64,000 nucleotides of DNA, from assembly GCF_006546985.1 (NCBI RefSeq), contig NZ_VATK01000001.1, positions 186,001 through 250,000 of the forward strand. The letters run 5' to 3'. The DNA is from Bacillus sp. 03113 (lineage in GTDB: Bacteria; Bacillota; Bacilli; Bacillales; Cytobacillaceae). Each line of letters begins with the position of its first letter. Positions within the stretch are counted from its first letter, which is position 1. A program made the position numbers and the translations under genes. Below are positions 1 through 8,637 of this stretch, piece by piece. The notes beneath the pieces are model-generated. The model did no database searches and was not told the origin of the DNA. It saw only the letters and a list, made by a program, of their open reading frames with translations.

Positions 1-536
1 ATCTTATGCTTCCTAAGTTAAATGGAATCGACTTTTTAAAAATCGTAAGAGAGCGAAGCTTAATTCCCATCTTAATTCTTTCTGCAAAGGATGGGGAGGT
101 CGATAAAGCATTAGGGTTAGGCTTTGGTGCAGATGACTATCTATCAAAACCATTTTCTCTAATTGAGCTTTCAGCTAGAGTTAAGGCTGCGATCCGCCGA
201 GCCACTCAATACGCTTCTGCTGAAAAAAAAGATCAAGTAATAAAAATTGGTGATCTTACCTTAAATGTTGAAAGTTTTTCATTACATAGAGACATACAAG
301 AAATCCAGCTTACATTAAAAGAGTTTCATATACTAAAGCTTTTCTTTTCAAATCCAAAGCGTGTTTTTACGAAAGCGCAAATCTACAGCTCTGTGTGGAA
401 TGAGGAGTACTTTGGCGACGAAAATGTAATTAATGTGCATATGAGAAGATTAAGAGAAAAAATAGAAGATGACCCATCCCAGCCAAAATATATACAAACG
501 CTTTGGGGAATTGGCTATAAGCTGGGAGATTTTTAA
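1..536 (+). CDS. ycbL: OmpR-family response regulator, 5'-truncated by window edge (YcbL-like)
   Basis: This is the C-terminal part of a DNA-binding response regulator. The reading frame is open at the left edge. The codon split by the edge ends in AT and directly precedes L-M-L-P-K-L-N-G, so it is probably the phospho-accepting Asp (GAT) of the usual D-x-M-L-P motif. The receiver ends with the conserved Lys of LSKPF, and a winged-helix domain follows, ending at the typical GIGYKLGDF tail. The stop lies one base before the ATG of the histidine kinase, so the two are co-transcribed. The following ABC transporter makes the set match B. subtilis YcbL-M-N-O. The ycb name is from order and length only. 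Confidence 0.85.
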   Translation, partial: LMLPKLNGIDFLKIVRERSLIPILILSAKDGEVDKALGLGFGADDYLSKPFSLIELSARVKAAIRRATQYASAEKKDQVIKIGDLTLNVESFSLHRDIQEIQLTLKEFHILKLFFSNPKRVFTKAQIYSSVWNEEYFGDENVINVHMRRLREKIEDDPSQPKYIQTLWGIGYKLGDF

Positions 537-537
537 C

Positions 538-1473
538 ATGTCTTATTTTTATCTTTTTATAATCCTGTCCCTATTGGTTTACATTATTTATCAAAAAATG
601 TCTCAAATGAAACGAACAGCTGATATTCGATATATTCATGAGAAGCTTAGAGAGATAACCGAACAGCAATTTTCACAAAAGGTGCTTGTAGTAACGGATG
701 ATCGATACATAAAGGAGCTTTTGAATGAGATTAATAAGCTATTAGATTTCAATCAAGGCACAATGGCAAAATATCATAAAACAGAAAAAAGCATGAAGAG
801 GATGCTCTCTAATTTTTCCCATGATTTGAAGACCCCATTAACGGTTGTTCTAGGTTATATTGAAACGATTATTCATGATTCTGGAATGTCTATGGAAGAA
901 AGGGCTAATTTGCTTCTAAAGGTACATGGAAAAGCACAAGAGGTTCTACAGCTTATGAATAAATTTTTTGATTTGGCTAAGCTGGAATCAGGAGATAAAG
1001 AAATCCCTTTAAAAAGATTAAATATGAACGAAATTTGTAAAAAAAATATCCTTGCTTTTTATGACATTTTAACAGCTAAAGGGTTTGATGTCGTCATTGA
1101 TGTACCCAGTTATCCTTTATATGCATTAGGAAACGAGGATGAACTGGAAAGGGTCTTTAACAACCTGATCTCAAATGCTATAACTTATGGCAGTGATGGC
1201 AAAACGGTAGGGTTGAGTTTACGCTCCGATGAAAAGTTTGTCTATGTGGATATATGGGATAAGGGAAAAGGAATCAGAGAGTATGAACAAGAACAAATTT
1301 TTGAAAGAATGTACACGCTTGAGGATTCACGGAACCAGGCATATCAAGGCAGCGGACTCGGTTTAACAATAACAAAACACCTGATTGAAAATTTGGGTGG
1401 AGGCATATTCGTTAACAGTAAGCCGTTCGAAAAAACGACCTTCACCTTTCATTTAAAAAAAATCACCTTTTAG
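538..1473 (+). CDS. ycbM: Sensor histidine kinase, single membrane segment (YcbM-like)
   Basis: Membrane sensor kinase paired with the upstream regulator. An in-frame ATG exists at 469 inside the regulator gene, but the ATG at 538 is chosen: it follows the regulator stop directly and gives 311 residues, the length I know for YcbM. Residues about 2-18 form one hydrophobic N-terminal segment with no large extracellular loop. The H-box has His95 in FSHDLKTP. N-box (NNLISNAITYG), G1 (DKGKGI) and G2 (GSGLGLT) are present. Intramembrane-sensing kinases of this shape often answer to cell-envelope antibiotics and control a neighbouring ABC exporter. That role is inferred, and the ligand is unknown. 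Confidence 0.85.
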   Translation: MSYFYLFIILSLLVYIIYQKMSQMKRTADIRYIHEKLREITEQQFSQKVLVVTDDRYIKELLNEINKLLDFNQGTMAKYHKTEKSMKRMLSNFSHDLKTPLTVVLGYIETIIHDSGMSMEERANLLLKVHGKAQEVLQLMNKFFDLAKLESGDKEIPLKRLNMNEICKKNILAFYDILTAKGFDVVIDVPSYPLYALGNEDELERVFNNLISNAITYGSDGKTVGLSLRSDEKFVYVDIWDKGKGIREYEQEQIFERMYTLEDSRNQAYQGSGLGLTITKHLIENLGGGIFVNSKPFEKTTFTFHLKKITF

Positions 1474-1517
1474 TTTTTTTCAACGAAGAAAGTATTAATT
1501 TTTGGAAGTTAGACTGG

Positions 1518-1670
1518 TGTCTAGCTTAAGCGCCCAGCGACTAATGTCCACCCCACTCCTCCCTACGATAAGTCAACATCGATTCGCTAGCGCTCATCGT
1601 GTTTCCTTTATCTCAGTCGAAGTGGGGCCCAGTCCATACGTCGCTAAACAGGGCGCTTGCACTTTTCTTC
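1518..1670. repeat. Bacillaceae-type palindromic intergenic repeat, long copy
   Basis: A GC-richer, non-coding stretch with nested imperfect inverted repeats. The left arm AAGCGCCC then AGCGAC is mirrored on the right by GTCGC and GGGCGCTT, and a further inner arm pairs ACCCCACT-like with AGTGGGGC. It begins with GTGTCTAGCTTAAGCGCC and ends in GGCGCTTGCACTTTTCTT. I recognise this CTAGCT...GCGCTT...CTTTTCTT pattern from intergenic spaces of many Bacillus and Geobacillus genomes. It sits between the kinase gene and the ABC genes. A 62-codon ORF inside it is an artefact of its composition. A shorter relative lies at 35481-35559 in the other orientation. Confidence 0.75.
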
Positions 1671-1761
1671 CAAACTTAAGAATTTTGTAAGAAATGGGTA
1701 AGAAAAAAGAAAAAATCAAGCGTTAGTATAAATGTAATAAGAATTGAAAGGAGTTAAGATC

Positions 1762-2685
1762 GTGACTTACTTATTGCAAACAAATCAATTATCAAAGAAC
1801 TATAAAGGAAATAGCATCGTTCAAACGGTCAATATGAAAATAAAAAAGGGAGAGATTTACGGTCTTTTAGGTCCGAACGGAGCGGGGAAAACAACGATCA
1901 TGAAAATGATCACAAATTTAGTCAAGCCAACAAATGGCGAAATTGAAATTTTTGGAGAAAAGTTAACGGATACCTCTTATGAATTGTTAAAAAGAATGGG
2001 AAGCATCATTGAAAGCCCGGTGTTTTATGACAAGCTTACGGCCTATGAGAATCTGGATCTTCATTGTGAATATATGGGGTATTACGATAAAAAGATTATC
2101 AAACGTACGCTTGATCTAGTAGGCTTAAAAGACATTGATAAAAAACCAGTCAAAAAATTTTCCCTCGGAATGAAACAGCGTTTGGGGATTGCAAGAGCTA
2201 TTGTAACGAAACCAGAGCTCCTTATTTTAGATGAACCGATCAATGGTCTAGACCCAGTGGGAATTAAAGAAATCAGAGAGTTATTACTCATGTTGAGCAA
2301 AGAATATAACATAACCATATTAATCTCTAGTCATATTTTAGGAGAGATTGAACAAATGGCAGATACGATCGGGGTTATCAATCACGGAAAATTAATAAAA
2401 GAGGTAACGATGGAGCATATTTTGAAAACACACTCCCAATATATTGAATTGGACACACCTGATCCAAAAAAGACGGCATTCGTAATAGAAGAAAAATTAA
2501 ATCTATCAAATTATCGCGTGCTTGAAGATGGAAAGATTCGAATTTATGATGCAGATGCGGATCAACAGCATATTACGAAAACATTGATTTTAAATAATAT
2601 TGACGTAAATTCTATCGTTAAGAAAACGCAATCACTTGAGGATTACTTTCTAAATTTAATAAATGGAGGCGCTGGAGTTGCTTAA
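1762..2685 (+). CDS. ycbN: ABC transporter ATP-binding protein (YcbN/BcrA-like)
   Basis: ATPase of a bacitracin/lantibiotic-type ABC exporter, 307 residues. A TTG at 1744 is in frame, but AAAGGAG at 1747-1753 lies inside that extension and is spaced 8 bases from GTG 1762, which is therefore the start. Walker A is GPNGAGKTT (residues 37-45), the signature is FSLGMKQR, and Walker B is LLILDEP, followed by a D-loop and the switch His of SSHILGE. The last 80 residues are the variable regulatory tail common to BcrA-type proteins. It overlaps the permease start by 8 bases. The substrate is not readable; peptide-antibiotic defence is inferred from the adjacent two-component system. Confidence 0.88.
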   Translation: MTYLLQTNQLSKNYKGNSIVQTVNMKIKKGEIYGLLGPNGAGKTTIMKMITNLVKPTNGEIEIFGEKLTDTSYELLKRMGSIIESPVFYDKLTAYENLDLHCEYMGYYDKKIIKRTLDLVGLKDIDKKPVKKFSLGMKQRLGIARAIVTKPELLILDEPINGLDPVGIKEIRELLLMLSKEYNITILISSHILGEIEQMADTIGVINHGKLIKEVTMEHILKTHSQYIELDTPDPKKTAFVIEEKLNLSNYRVLEDGKIRIYDADADQQHITKTLILNNIDVNSIVKKTQSLEDYFLNLINGGAGVA

Positions 2686-3352
2686 GCTTATCAGTTTAGA
2701 ATTGAGAAAAGTAAAAATCACTGGGTATATTAGGAATGCTTTTATTGCTATGCTTGCTATTGCTGGATTTATTACTCTTATGTATTTTGATCATACAATT
2801 AAAGACTATAAAGACGGATTTACTGCTATTGAAACATTTGTTCAAGTAACATTTACCATATTTGCAGCTGTTCTCATATCACGCTTAGTAATTGAGGAGT
2901 ACAGGAGTAAAACGATTTCAACATTATTTATGTATCCAATTAATCGAAAAAAATTAATCGTTGCAAAGCTTCTTATTGTTATACTCTTTACCTTTATTGC
3001 GATTGTTCTTTCTGATATTCTTATCGCTATTTTCCTATATTTCGTTGATTCTAAGTATCATAATATTTCAGGTGAGCTTACCTTAAATCTTATTTTAAAA
3101 GAGTTATTTAAATTAGCGATAGCTGCGTTTTCTGCTGCAGGATTAAGTTTAATCTCTCTCTTTTTTGGAATGAAGAAAAAATCAACCTCTGCAACGATCG
3201 TTACAGCTGTTATTCTCGTTTCTATTACAAGTTCTAATAGTAATGGCTTCTCATTGAATTCAATTATTGCGATTCCTCTTTCACTGGCTTGCCTAGGATT
3301 GCTCATAGCTTACTTGTCATTTCGAAATATAGAAAAGGTAGATGTTGAATAA
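2678..3352 (+). CDS. ycbO: ABC-2 type membrane permease (YcbO-like)
   Basis: Partner permease of the preceding ATPase. The open frame reaches back to ATG 2663, but GGAGG at 2665-2669 fits TTG 2678 with 8-base spacing, giving about 224 residues (YcbO is about 228). The protein is strongly hydrophobic with about six membrane segments: after an N-terminal amphipathic stretch there are helices near residues 20-38, 55-75, 100-125, 140-165, 175-195 and 200-217. Such ATPase plus one-permease modules typically export or sense cell-wall antibiotics. The overlapping ends argue for translational coupling. Confidence 0.82.
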   Translation: MLKLISLELRKVKITGYIRNAFIAMLAIAGFITLMYFDHTIKDYKDGFTAIETFVQVTFTIFAAVLISRLVIEEYRSKTISTLFMYPINRKKLIVAKLLIVILFTFIAIVLSDILIAIFLYFVDSKYHNISGELTLNLILKELFKLAIAAFSAAGLSLISLFFGMKKKSTSATIVTAVILVSITSSNSNGFSLNSIIAIPLSLACLGLLIAYLSFRNIEKVDVE

Positions 3353-3388
3353 TTAAGCTTTTTCTTTAATTATTCATAAAAAGATTAT

Positions 3389-3423
3389 AGTCATTTGGCA
3401 CTGCAGCCATATGACTTTCCTTT
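3389..3423 (+). terminator. Probable terminator after the ycb-like operon
   Basis: An interrupted stem (AGTCAT with ATGACT, then GGC with GCC) is followed by a T-rich but broken tail. A second, AT-only hairpin at 3347-3375 overlaps the permease stop codon. Together they plausibly end the operon. The individual signals are weak. Confidence 0.4.
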
Positions 3424-3560
3424 TGTATAGTGGAGGTAGAGGGTCCTGTAATCTACGTCTTAGGTCTTAGTTATAATTAAATCTCTGGTGCATTATGCAA
3501 AAAGTGGATATTTTAGTACGATAAAGACTGTAAAGAATGACAATTTTTGAGGAGGCATTT

Positions 3561-6500
3561 ATGAAATCGATTATTCGTTTTAGTATGAAAAACACGGTCG
3601 CTTTATGTTTAATTGTTGCGATGCTGATTGGAGGTGGGATTTATTCTGTACAGAAAATGAATATTGAAAAATATCCTGGAGTCGATATTCCTTATTTAAG
3701 TGTGTTTATTTCCTATCCAGGTGCATCGCCGGAGCAGGCATCAAGGGATATTGCAGAGCCTGTTCAGAAGGAAGCCATGAATATTAAAGGAGTGAAAAAT
3801 GTTTACTCCGATGCGACAGCATGGGGAGTCTGGCTTACGCTCGAATACGAAATGAGTGTAGATATGGATGATGGGGAGGATCTAGCAAGACAAGCCATCT
3901 CAAAAATAAAGCTCCCAGAAACGGCAGGGCAGCCAGAATTCATGCGCCAATCTCCTGACGGGGAAGCCGTGTATAAAGTAGGTCTCTATGCAAATGGAGA
4001 TCAAAAGGATATTCAACATTTTGCTAAAACAGAAGTGGTTCCTGCTTTAGAAGGGATTGAAGGTGTAGCAGAGGTTAAGGCGGCGGGCATTGATGAAAAC
4101 AAGATGAATGTCGAGCTTTTACCAGAAAAGCTAACACAATATGGATTGACACTTGATGAAGTTAAGCAAACGATCATGGCCAATCATTTATCCATCCCAA
4201 CGGGTGAAGTAGCAGTTAATGATGAAGTATTACCTGTGCGTGTGAGCAAGGAACTCAGCTCAGTAGAGGACATTCAAAACATCAACCTTCTATTGCCTAA
4301 TCAAACCACGGTTAAAGAAGGAGAATCGGCTCCTTCCATTCCATCAATAAAATTAAAAGAGATTGCCAATGTTACCTATGGAAATGACGAGCAAAAAAAC
4401 TTTACAAGAATCAATTCTAAGCCAGCTGTGATCATCGATTTAACGGTTGAATCGGGAGAAAATACGGTTGCGATTGTAAAAGAAGCGAATAAAACCTTGA
4501 AGGAAATGGACATTCCGTCTAATTATAAGCTGGTCACTCTTTCCGATCAATCGGTATCTATTCAAGAATCGGTTTCATCAATGCTTCGTGAAGCGATATT
4601 AGGTGCATTAATGGCCATTGTTGTTACGCTGCTGTTCTTACGTAACATTCGATCAACTCTCATTGCCATTATTTCAATACCGCTTTCCATCCTTTCCTCA
4701 TTTTTACTGTTAAAAATGCTGGGGTACACATTAAACATTATGACACTAGCAGGGATCGCGGTAGCGGTTGGTCGAGTCGTAGATGACTCCATTGTTGTCA
4801 TTGAAAATGTATTCCGTAGAGTGAGTGCTTCAAAAAATCGTGATCATAAGCTCGTCGAAGAGTCGACAAGAGAAGTGGCAAATGCGATTACATCATCAAC
4901 CATTACGACAGTTGCCGTCTTTTTGCCAATGGCTTTCGTACCGGGAATTGTGGGAAGATTCTTTGCACCGCTTGCATGGACAGTTGTTATTTCGCTATTG
5001 TTCTCTTTACTGACAGCAATCACGATTGTTCCTTTGTTATCCAGAATCTTTTTACTAAAAGTGAAACCGAAGGAACATAAGGAAAACGGGCTGCAAAAAG
5101 GATACCGAAAGGCGTTGGCATGGGCTCTTTCTCATCGAGCGTTGACATTAATTATTGCGGTACTATTATTAGCTACAAGTATCGTGACGATTGCGCCAAG
5201 ACTGGGAACAACCTTTTTACCACAAGAAGAATCACTTGAGTACCGAACCTCTATTTCCATGGAGCAAGGAATTGGGGCAGAGAAGACCAATGAACTCGCT
5301 AGTCAGGTAGAAAATATTTTAATAAATAGAAAAGAGGTTAAGCAAATTGCAACCTCTGTAGAGGAAGGATCCGCATCTGTTTCTTTTGAGATGAAGGATT
5401 CAGTGAAAGACGCTAAAAAATTAGAGAAAGAGCTGCGTGATGAATTTAAGAGCATAAAAGGTGCAAAGGAAATCACTTTAACTAGCACTGGGGATATGAC
5501 TGGTGGAGGTCAATCTTACTTACAAATCATCGTGAATGGTCCAAATATTGAAGATATAAAAGCAGGCAGCGAGCAAATGACTCAAACGCTTAAAAAAATT
5601 AATGGATTAGCGGATGTCAGCACAAGTCTTGAAGGAGAAAAGCCTGAAATCAATATGGATTTAGATGAGCAAAAGCTTATCGATCATGGTTTCATGCCGG
5701 GAATGGTCGCTCAAAGCCTTCGCAGCCTTATTACGGGTGATACCGTGACGGAGCTTGAGATGGATGGAGATAAAACCGACTTGCAATTAAAGCTTCAATT
5801 AGACGATGTTCATTCTATTGAAACGCTTGGTGAGCAAAAAATAAAGAATCCATTAGGTCAAGAGGTTGCCTTAAAGGAGCTTGGGACTCTTGAAAAAGTA
5901 AAAAATAGAATATCAATTAGTTACTTAAATGGTAAAGAATATGTGATGCTGCAAGCAGCGATTACAGATTCTAATACAGGAGAAGTAAGTAATAAAGCGA
6001 ATGCCGCGCTTGAAAAATTAGATTTGCCGAATGGAGTGTCCTGGTATAAAGAAGGTGCTTCGGCTGCGATGGATGAAGGCTTTAAAAACATGACGATTGC
6101 AATTGCAGTTAGTATTCTACTCGTCTATATGGTCATGGTCATCGCTTTTGGAGAAGGAAAGGCACCATTTGTGATCTTATTTGCCATTCCATTCTCACTA
6201 ATTGGAGCTTTAGTTGGGTTGTTCGTTGTAAAAGAGCCAATTGGTATGCCAGCTATGATCGGAATTATGATGTTAAATGGAATCGTAGTGACCAATGCGA
6301 TTGTGCTGCTCGATCGTGTAAAGCAAAACGAAAAGCTAGGTTTGAATATCCATGAAGCATTGCTTGAAGCAGGAGCTGTCCGAATTCGTCCAATCCTTAT
6401 GACAGCGATCGCAACGGTTGGGGCTCTTATCCCAATGGCTGTTTCCAGTCATGCTGGACTTGTTTCTCGATCATTAGCTGTTGTTGTTATTGGAGGATTG

Positions 6501-6608
6501 ACAACATCAACAATTCTAACGTTAATTATTATTCCGGTTCTTTACAGCTTGTTTCATCCGAAACGAAAGAGCAAACGTAATGAAAAAAGCGAGCATGAGG
6601 TTGCATAA
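3561..6608 (+). CDS. swrC: RND-family efflux pump SwrC/AcrB-like
   Basis: Proton-driven resistance-nodulation-division exporter of 1015 residues, close in length to B. subtilis SwrC (YerP). GAGGAGG at 3550-3556 selects ATG 3561 over the in-frame ATG at 3537. One N-terminal helix (about 12-30), a large extracytoplasmic loop, a block of helices at about 330-530, a second large loop and a C-terminal helix block give the usual duplicated 12-helix layout. The proton-relay motif GRVVDDSIVVIENV is intact in helix 4. In B. subtilis this protein exports surfactin and is needed for swarming; the substrate here is inferred. It is monocistronic between two hairpins. Confidence 0.9.
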   Translation: MKSIIRFSMKNTVALCLIVAMLIGGGIYSVQKMNIEKYPGVDIPYLSVFISYPGASPEQASRDIAEPVQKEAMNIKGVKNVYSDATAWGVWLTLEYEMSVDMDDGEDLARQAISKIKLPETAGQPEFMRQSPDGEAVYKVGLYANGDQKDIQHFAKTEVVPALEGIEGVAEVKAAGIDENKMNVELLPEKLTQYGLTLDEVKQTIMANHLSIPTGEVAVNDEVLPVRVSKELSSVEDIQNINLLLPNQTTVKEGESAPSIPSIKLKEIANVTYGNDEQKNFTRINSKPAVIIDLTVESGENTVAIVKEANKTLKEMDIPSNYKLVTLSDQSVSIQESVSSMLREAILGALMAIVVTLLFLRNIRSTLIAIISIPLSILSSFLLLKMLGYTLNIMTLAGIAVAVGRVVDDSIVVIENVFRRVSASKNRDHKLVEESTREVANAITSSTITTVAVFLPMAFVPGIVGRFFAPLAWTVVISLLFSLLTAITIVPLLSRIFLLKVKPKEHKENGLQKGYRKALAWALSHRALTLIIAVLLLATSIVTIAPRLGTTFLPQEESLEYRTSISMEQGIGAEKTNELASQVENILINRKEVKQIATSVEEGSASVSFEMKDSVKDAKKLEKELRDEFKSIKGAKEITLTSTGDMTGGGQSYLQIIVNGPNIEDIKAGSEQMTQTLKKINGLADVSTSLEGEKPEINMDLDEQKLIDHGFMPGMVAQSLRSLITGDTVTELEMDGDKTDLQLKLQLDDVHSIETLGEQKIKNPLGQEVALKELGTLEKVKNRISISYLNGKEYVMLQAAITDSNTGEVSNKANAALEKLDLPNGVSWYKEGASAAMDEGFKNMTIAIAVSILLVYMVMVIAFGEGKAPFVILFAIPFSLIGALVGLFVVKEPIGMPAMIGIMMLNGIVVTNAIVLLDRVKQNEKLGLNIHEALLEAGAVRIRPILMTAIATVGALIPMAVSSHAGLVSRSLAVVVIGGLTTSTILTLIIIPVLYSLFHPKRKSKRNEKSEHEVA

Positions 6609-6627
6609 ATATTTACAGCAGAGTTGA

Positions 6628-6669
6628 AAGTTCATCAGCAGGGGAGGTAGCTTCCCTGCTGATGAACTT
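6628..6669 (+). terminator. Strong hairpin downstream of swrC
   Basis: A perfect 16-bp stem (AAGTTCATCAGCAGGG with its complement) closes a 10-base loop. No T-run follows, so it may act as an mRNA-stabilising end or a weak terminator. It is the only structure between swrC and the TnpB element. Confidence 0.6.
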
Positions 6670-6821
6670 CCACTAAAAATTGTTAAATTAATTCTTGACA
6701 CTAAAATACTATGCTGACATAGTATCATAAAATCATATCGTTTTATTCTATATATACTTAGGAATTGGCCTAAGCGTTTCTATCCTGTGAGCTTAAATTA
6801 CAGATTTTCCGAACGAGAAAG

Positions 6822-6841
6822 CCCACTCCTTCAGGCGTGGG
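6822..6841 (+). repeat. Left-end subterminal hairpin of the TnpB element
   Basis: CCCAC, T, CC, loop TTCA, GG, C, GTGGG: a 7-bp interrupted stem with the same tetraloop and outer stem as the right-end hairpin at 8358-8379. Confidence 0.7.
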
Positions 6842-7001
6842 ATGAAAGTGAGATCGGATACATAGTAACATAAAGATCAAAGGTTTATGGTGCTTCAAGT
6901 ATCTGAAAATATACAGGCAGCTGATAAGAGTGTTCCTCTTGTCTTTTTTATTTCTAAAATTATATAATAATAGAAACAAACGTTCGGAAGGAGGTTATAC
7001 A

Positions 7002-8198
7002 TTGGGGACCTATCATAAAGGATTTAAATTTCGTCTATATCCTACAACTGAACAAGCGACTCAAATTAAAAAAACGATAGGTTGTTGTCGGTTTTCATTT
7101 AATTTGGCATTAGCTAAACAAAAAGAAAAAGATCTATTGTGGTGGATCACAGAAGAAATGTTTCAAAATGGACAACTTCTTTCAAATGAATGGAAAGGTA
7201 CAAGATTTAGTGCTAATGCTTCTATGAAAGATAGCACTGAGTTTAAGAAAAACACTCCGTGGTTAAAAGAAGTTGATTCGACAGCCATCCAAAACTCTAT
7301 TCAAAATTTAGGAGATGCTTATCAAGCTTATTATAAAAAAGAAAAAGGAAGACCAAAATTTAAATCAAAGAAAAATGAAATTCAGTCCTATACATCTAAA
7401 TGCAATTATAACAAAGGAGTAGGAACTATTCGCATTGTAGATGAAAACTTTATCATTCTACCAAAGGTAGGGAAAGTCCGTTTTGCTAAATCAAAAGAAA
7501 TAAAAGGTAGAATTATTAACGCCACTGTTCGAAGAACACCAGAAGGTAAGTATTTTGTCTCTGTTTTGTCTGAAGTCAAAACAGAGCCTACTCAAATAAG
7601 TGCGTTTCAAACAGGGATAGATCTTGGTTTAAAAAAATTTGCTACCCTTTCAGATGGATCTGTGATTCATAATCCTAAACATTTTTATCAACTTGAAGAA
7701 AAAATGAAAAAAGAACAGAAAATTCTTTCAAGAAGAGTGATCGGAAGTCGAAACTGGTATAAACAAAAGATAAAAGTAGCAAAAGTTCACGAAAAAATAG
7801 CCAACACTAGAGAAGATTTTTTGCAAAAAATAACGACAATGCTGGTGAATGAAAACCAAGTCATTTGCATTGAAGATATTAAGGTGAAAAATCTATTGAA
7901 AAATGGAAATCTAGCAAAAGCGATTTCCGATGTATCGTGGTCAGAATTTAGAAGAATGCTAACTTATAAATGTGATTGGTACAACAAAACACTTCTGGTT
8001 ATTGGATCTAATTATGCATCTTCTCAAATTTGTCACAATTGTGGTTATAAAAACAAATCCGTTAAAAATTTAGCTTTGCGAGAATGGGCGTGTCCGAATT
8101 GTCAAGAAATACACGACCGGGACCATAATGCATCTAAAAATATCTTGGCCGAAGGGTTGAGATTACTTTCTGAAATGAACCAACCTCAAGTAGCGTAA
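7002..8198 (+). CDS. tnpB: TnpB, RNA-guided RuvC-type endonuclease (IS605 OrfB)
   Basis: Full-length TnpB of 398 residues. GGAGG at 6990-6994 points to TTG 7002; the open frame upstream to 6930 has no ribosome site. The N-terminus KGFKFRLYPTTEQ is the family hallmark. The RuvC triad is intact: Asp207 in GIDLGLKKF, Glu291 in CIEDIKVKNL, and Asp372/374 in HDRDHNASKNIL. A zinc ribbon (CHNC...CPNC) lies between the last two. TnpB proteins cut DNA next to a short motif, guided by an omega RNA made from the element's 3' end, and help retain the element. All visible residues suggest an active enzyme; activity is not proven. Confidence 0.9.
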   Translation: MGTYHKGFKFRLYPTTEQATQIKKTIGCCRFSFNLALAKQKEKDLLWWITEEMFQNGQLLSNEWKGTRFSANASMKDSTEFKKNTPWLKEVDSTAIQNSIQNLGDAYQAYYKKEKGRPKFKSKKNEIQSYTSKCNYNKGVGTIRIVDENFIILPKVGKVRFAKSKEIKGRIINATVRRTPEGKYFVSVLSEVKTEPTQISAFQTGIDLGLKKFATLSDGSVIHNPKHFYQLEEKMKKEQKILSRRVIGSRNWYKQKIKVAKVHEKIANTREDFLQKITTMLVNENQVICIEDIKVKNLLKNGNLAKAISDVSWSEFRRMLTYKCDWYNKTLLVIGSNYASSQICHNCGYKNKSVKNLALREWACPNCQEIHDRDHNASKNILAEGLRLLSEMNQPQVA

Positions 8199-8400
8199 AT
8201 GTCATTTCTAACCGTGGGGCACACGGGGATAGCCTAATGAGAATCGCTAGAGATTAGATTCTCTTTGCAAACCGAAGGTTTGTAGGACATAGGAAAACTC
8301 ACAGCAGATAGAATGTGTGAAAGAAAACTCTATCTAACGAGCTTTTGGGATAAAGAATCCCACTGCTTCAGCTGTGGGAGGAGCCAAAGGACTATGAGTG
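8199..8400 (+). ncRNA. Candidate omega RNA (reRNA) region of the TnpB element
   Basis: The roughly 180 bases after the tnpB stop are non-coding and rich in pairing, for example AGAATC...GATTCT near 8239-8263, ACCGAAGGTTTGT near 8270 and the terminal hairpin at 8358-8379. In studied TnpB systems the guide RNA is processed from exactly this part (end of tnpB plus right end), and its roughly 16-20 base guide is the flanking DNA past the right end. The guide would thus come from about 8388-8410. Boundaries are inferred, not seen. Confidence 0.55.
8358..8379 (+). repeat. Right-end hairpin of the TnpB element
   Basis: TCCCAC with GTGGGA and inner GC-TTCA-GC. It matches the left-end hairpin in stem and loop and marks the 3' boundary region of the element and of its guide RNA scaffold. 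Confidence 0.7.
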
Positions 8401-8500
8401 AAAATATCTCCAGATTCTTCTACTTTTACTTCTTGGAATGAAAGGGAATAATTGATGTACATAATGTTTGTTTCAAAGCATTATGACAGAAGGGGTTTTT

Positions 8501-8560
8501 ACCCAGGTGGACCATTTTCGCTTTTAGAAAAGAGTGAAGGTGATTAGCCTGGGTTTTTTT
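8501..8560 (+). terminator. Composite intrinsic terminator in the nupN upstream region
   Basis: ACCCAGG (8501-8507) pairs with CCTGGGT (8548-8554), and seven T follow. The inner part (8511-8541) also pairs imperfectly. A smaller hairpin CATAATG...CATTATG lies just upstream (about 8460-8485). No gene ends here, so it is either the end of a short transcript, a leftover from before the TnpB element arrived, or an attenuator of the nupN leader. Confidence 0.65.
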
Positions 8561-8637
8561 GCAGTCTCAGTGATAAAAACCTTGATGTTAAGCGGTTCAT
8601 GCAACTTCGTATAAAAAACAAGATAGAAATAGTGTTA

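Larger units (their letters stand above)
6815..8390 (+). mobile_element. Solo TnpB element of the IS200/IS605 superfamily (no tnpA)
   Basis: The unit has a hairpin at each end and one tnpB gene. The left hairpin (6822-6841) and right hairpin (8358-8379) share the plan CCCAC-x-loop TTCA-x-GTGGG, typical for the subterminal hairpins recognised by TnpA of IS605-type elements. No tnpA is present in either orientation, so this is an IS1341-like element moved, if at all, by a TnpA elsewhere. The exact cleavage sites are not certain. They should lie some 15-20 bases outside each hairpin. The element separates swrC from the nucleoside transporter. Confidence 0.75.

Noticed and set aside
1502-1690. 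62-codon ORF between kinase and ABC genes
   Set aside because: It lies wholly in the palindromic repeat, has no ribosome site and no protein-like pattern.
6770-6979. 69-codon minus-strand ORF over the TnpB left end
   Set aside because: It crosses the end hairpin and resembles no TnpA; no ribosome site.
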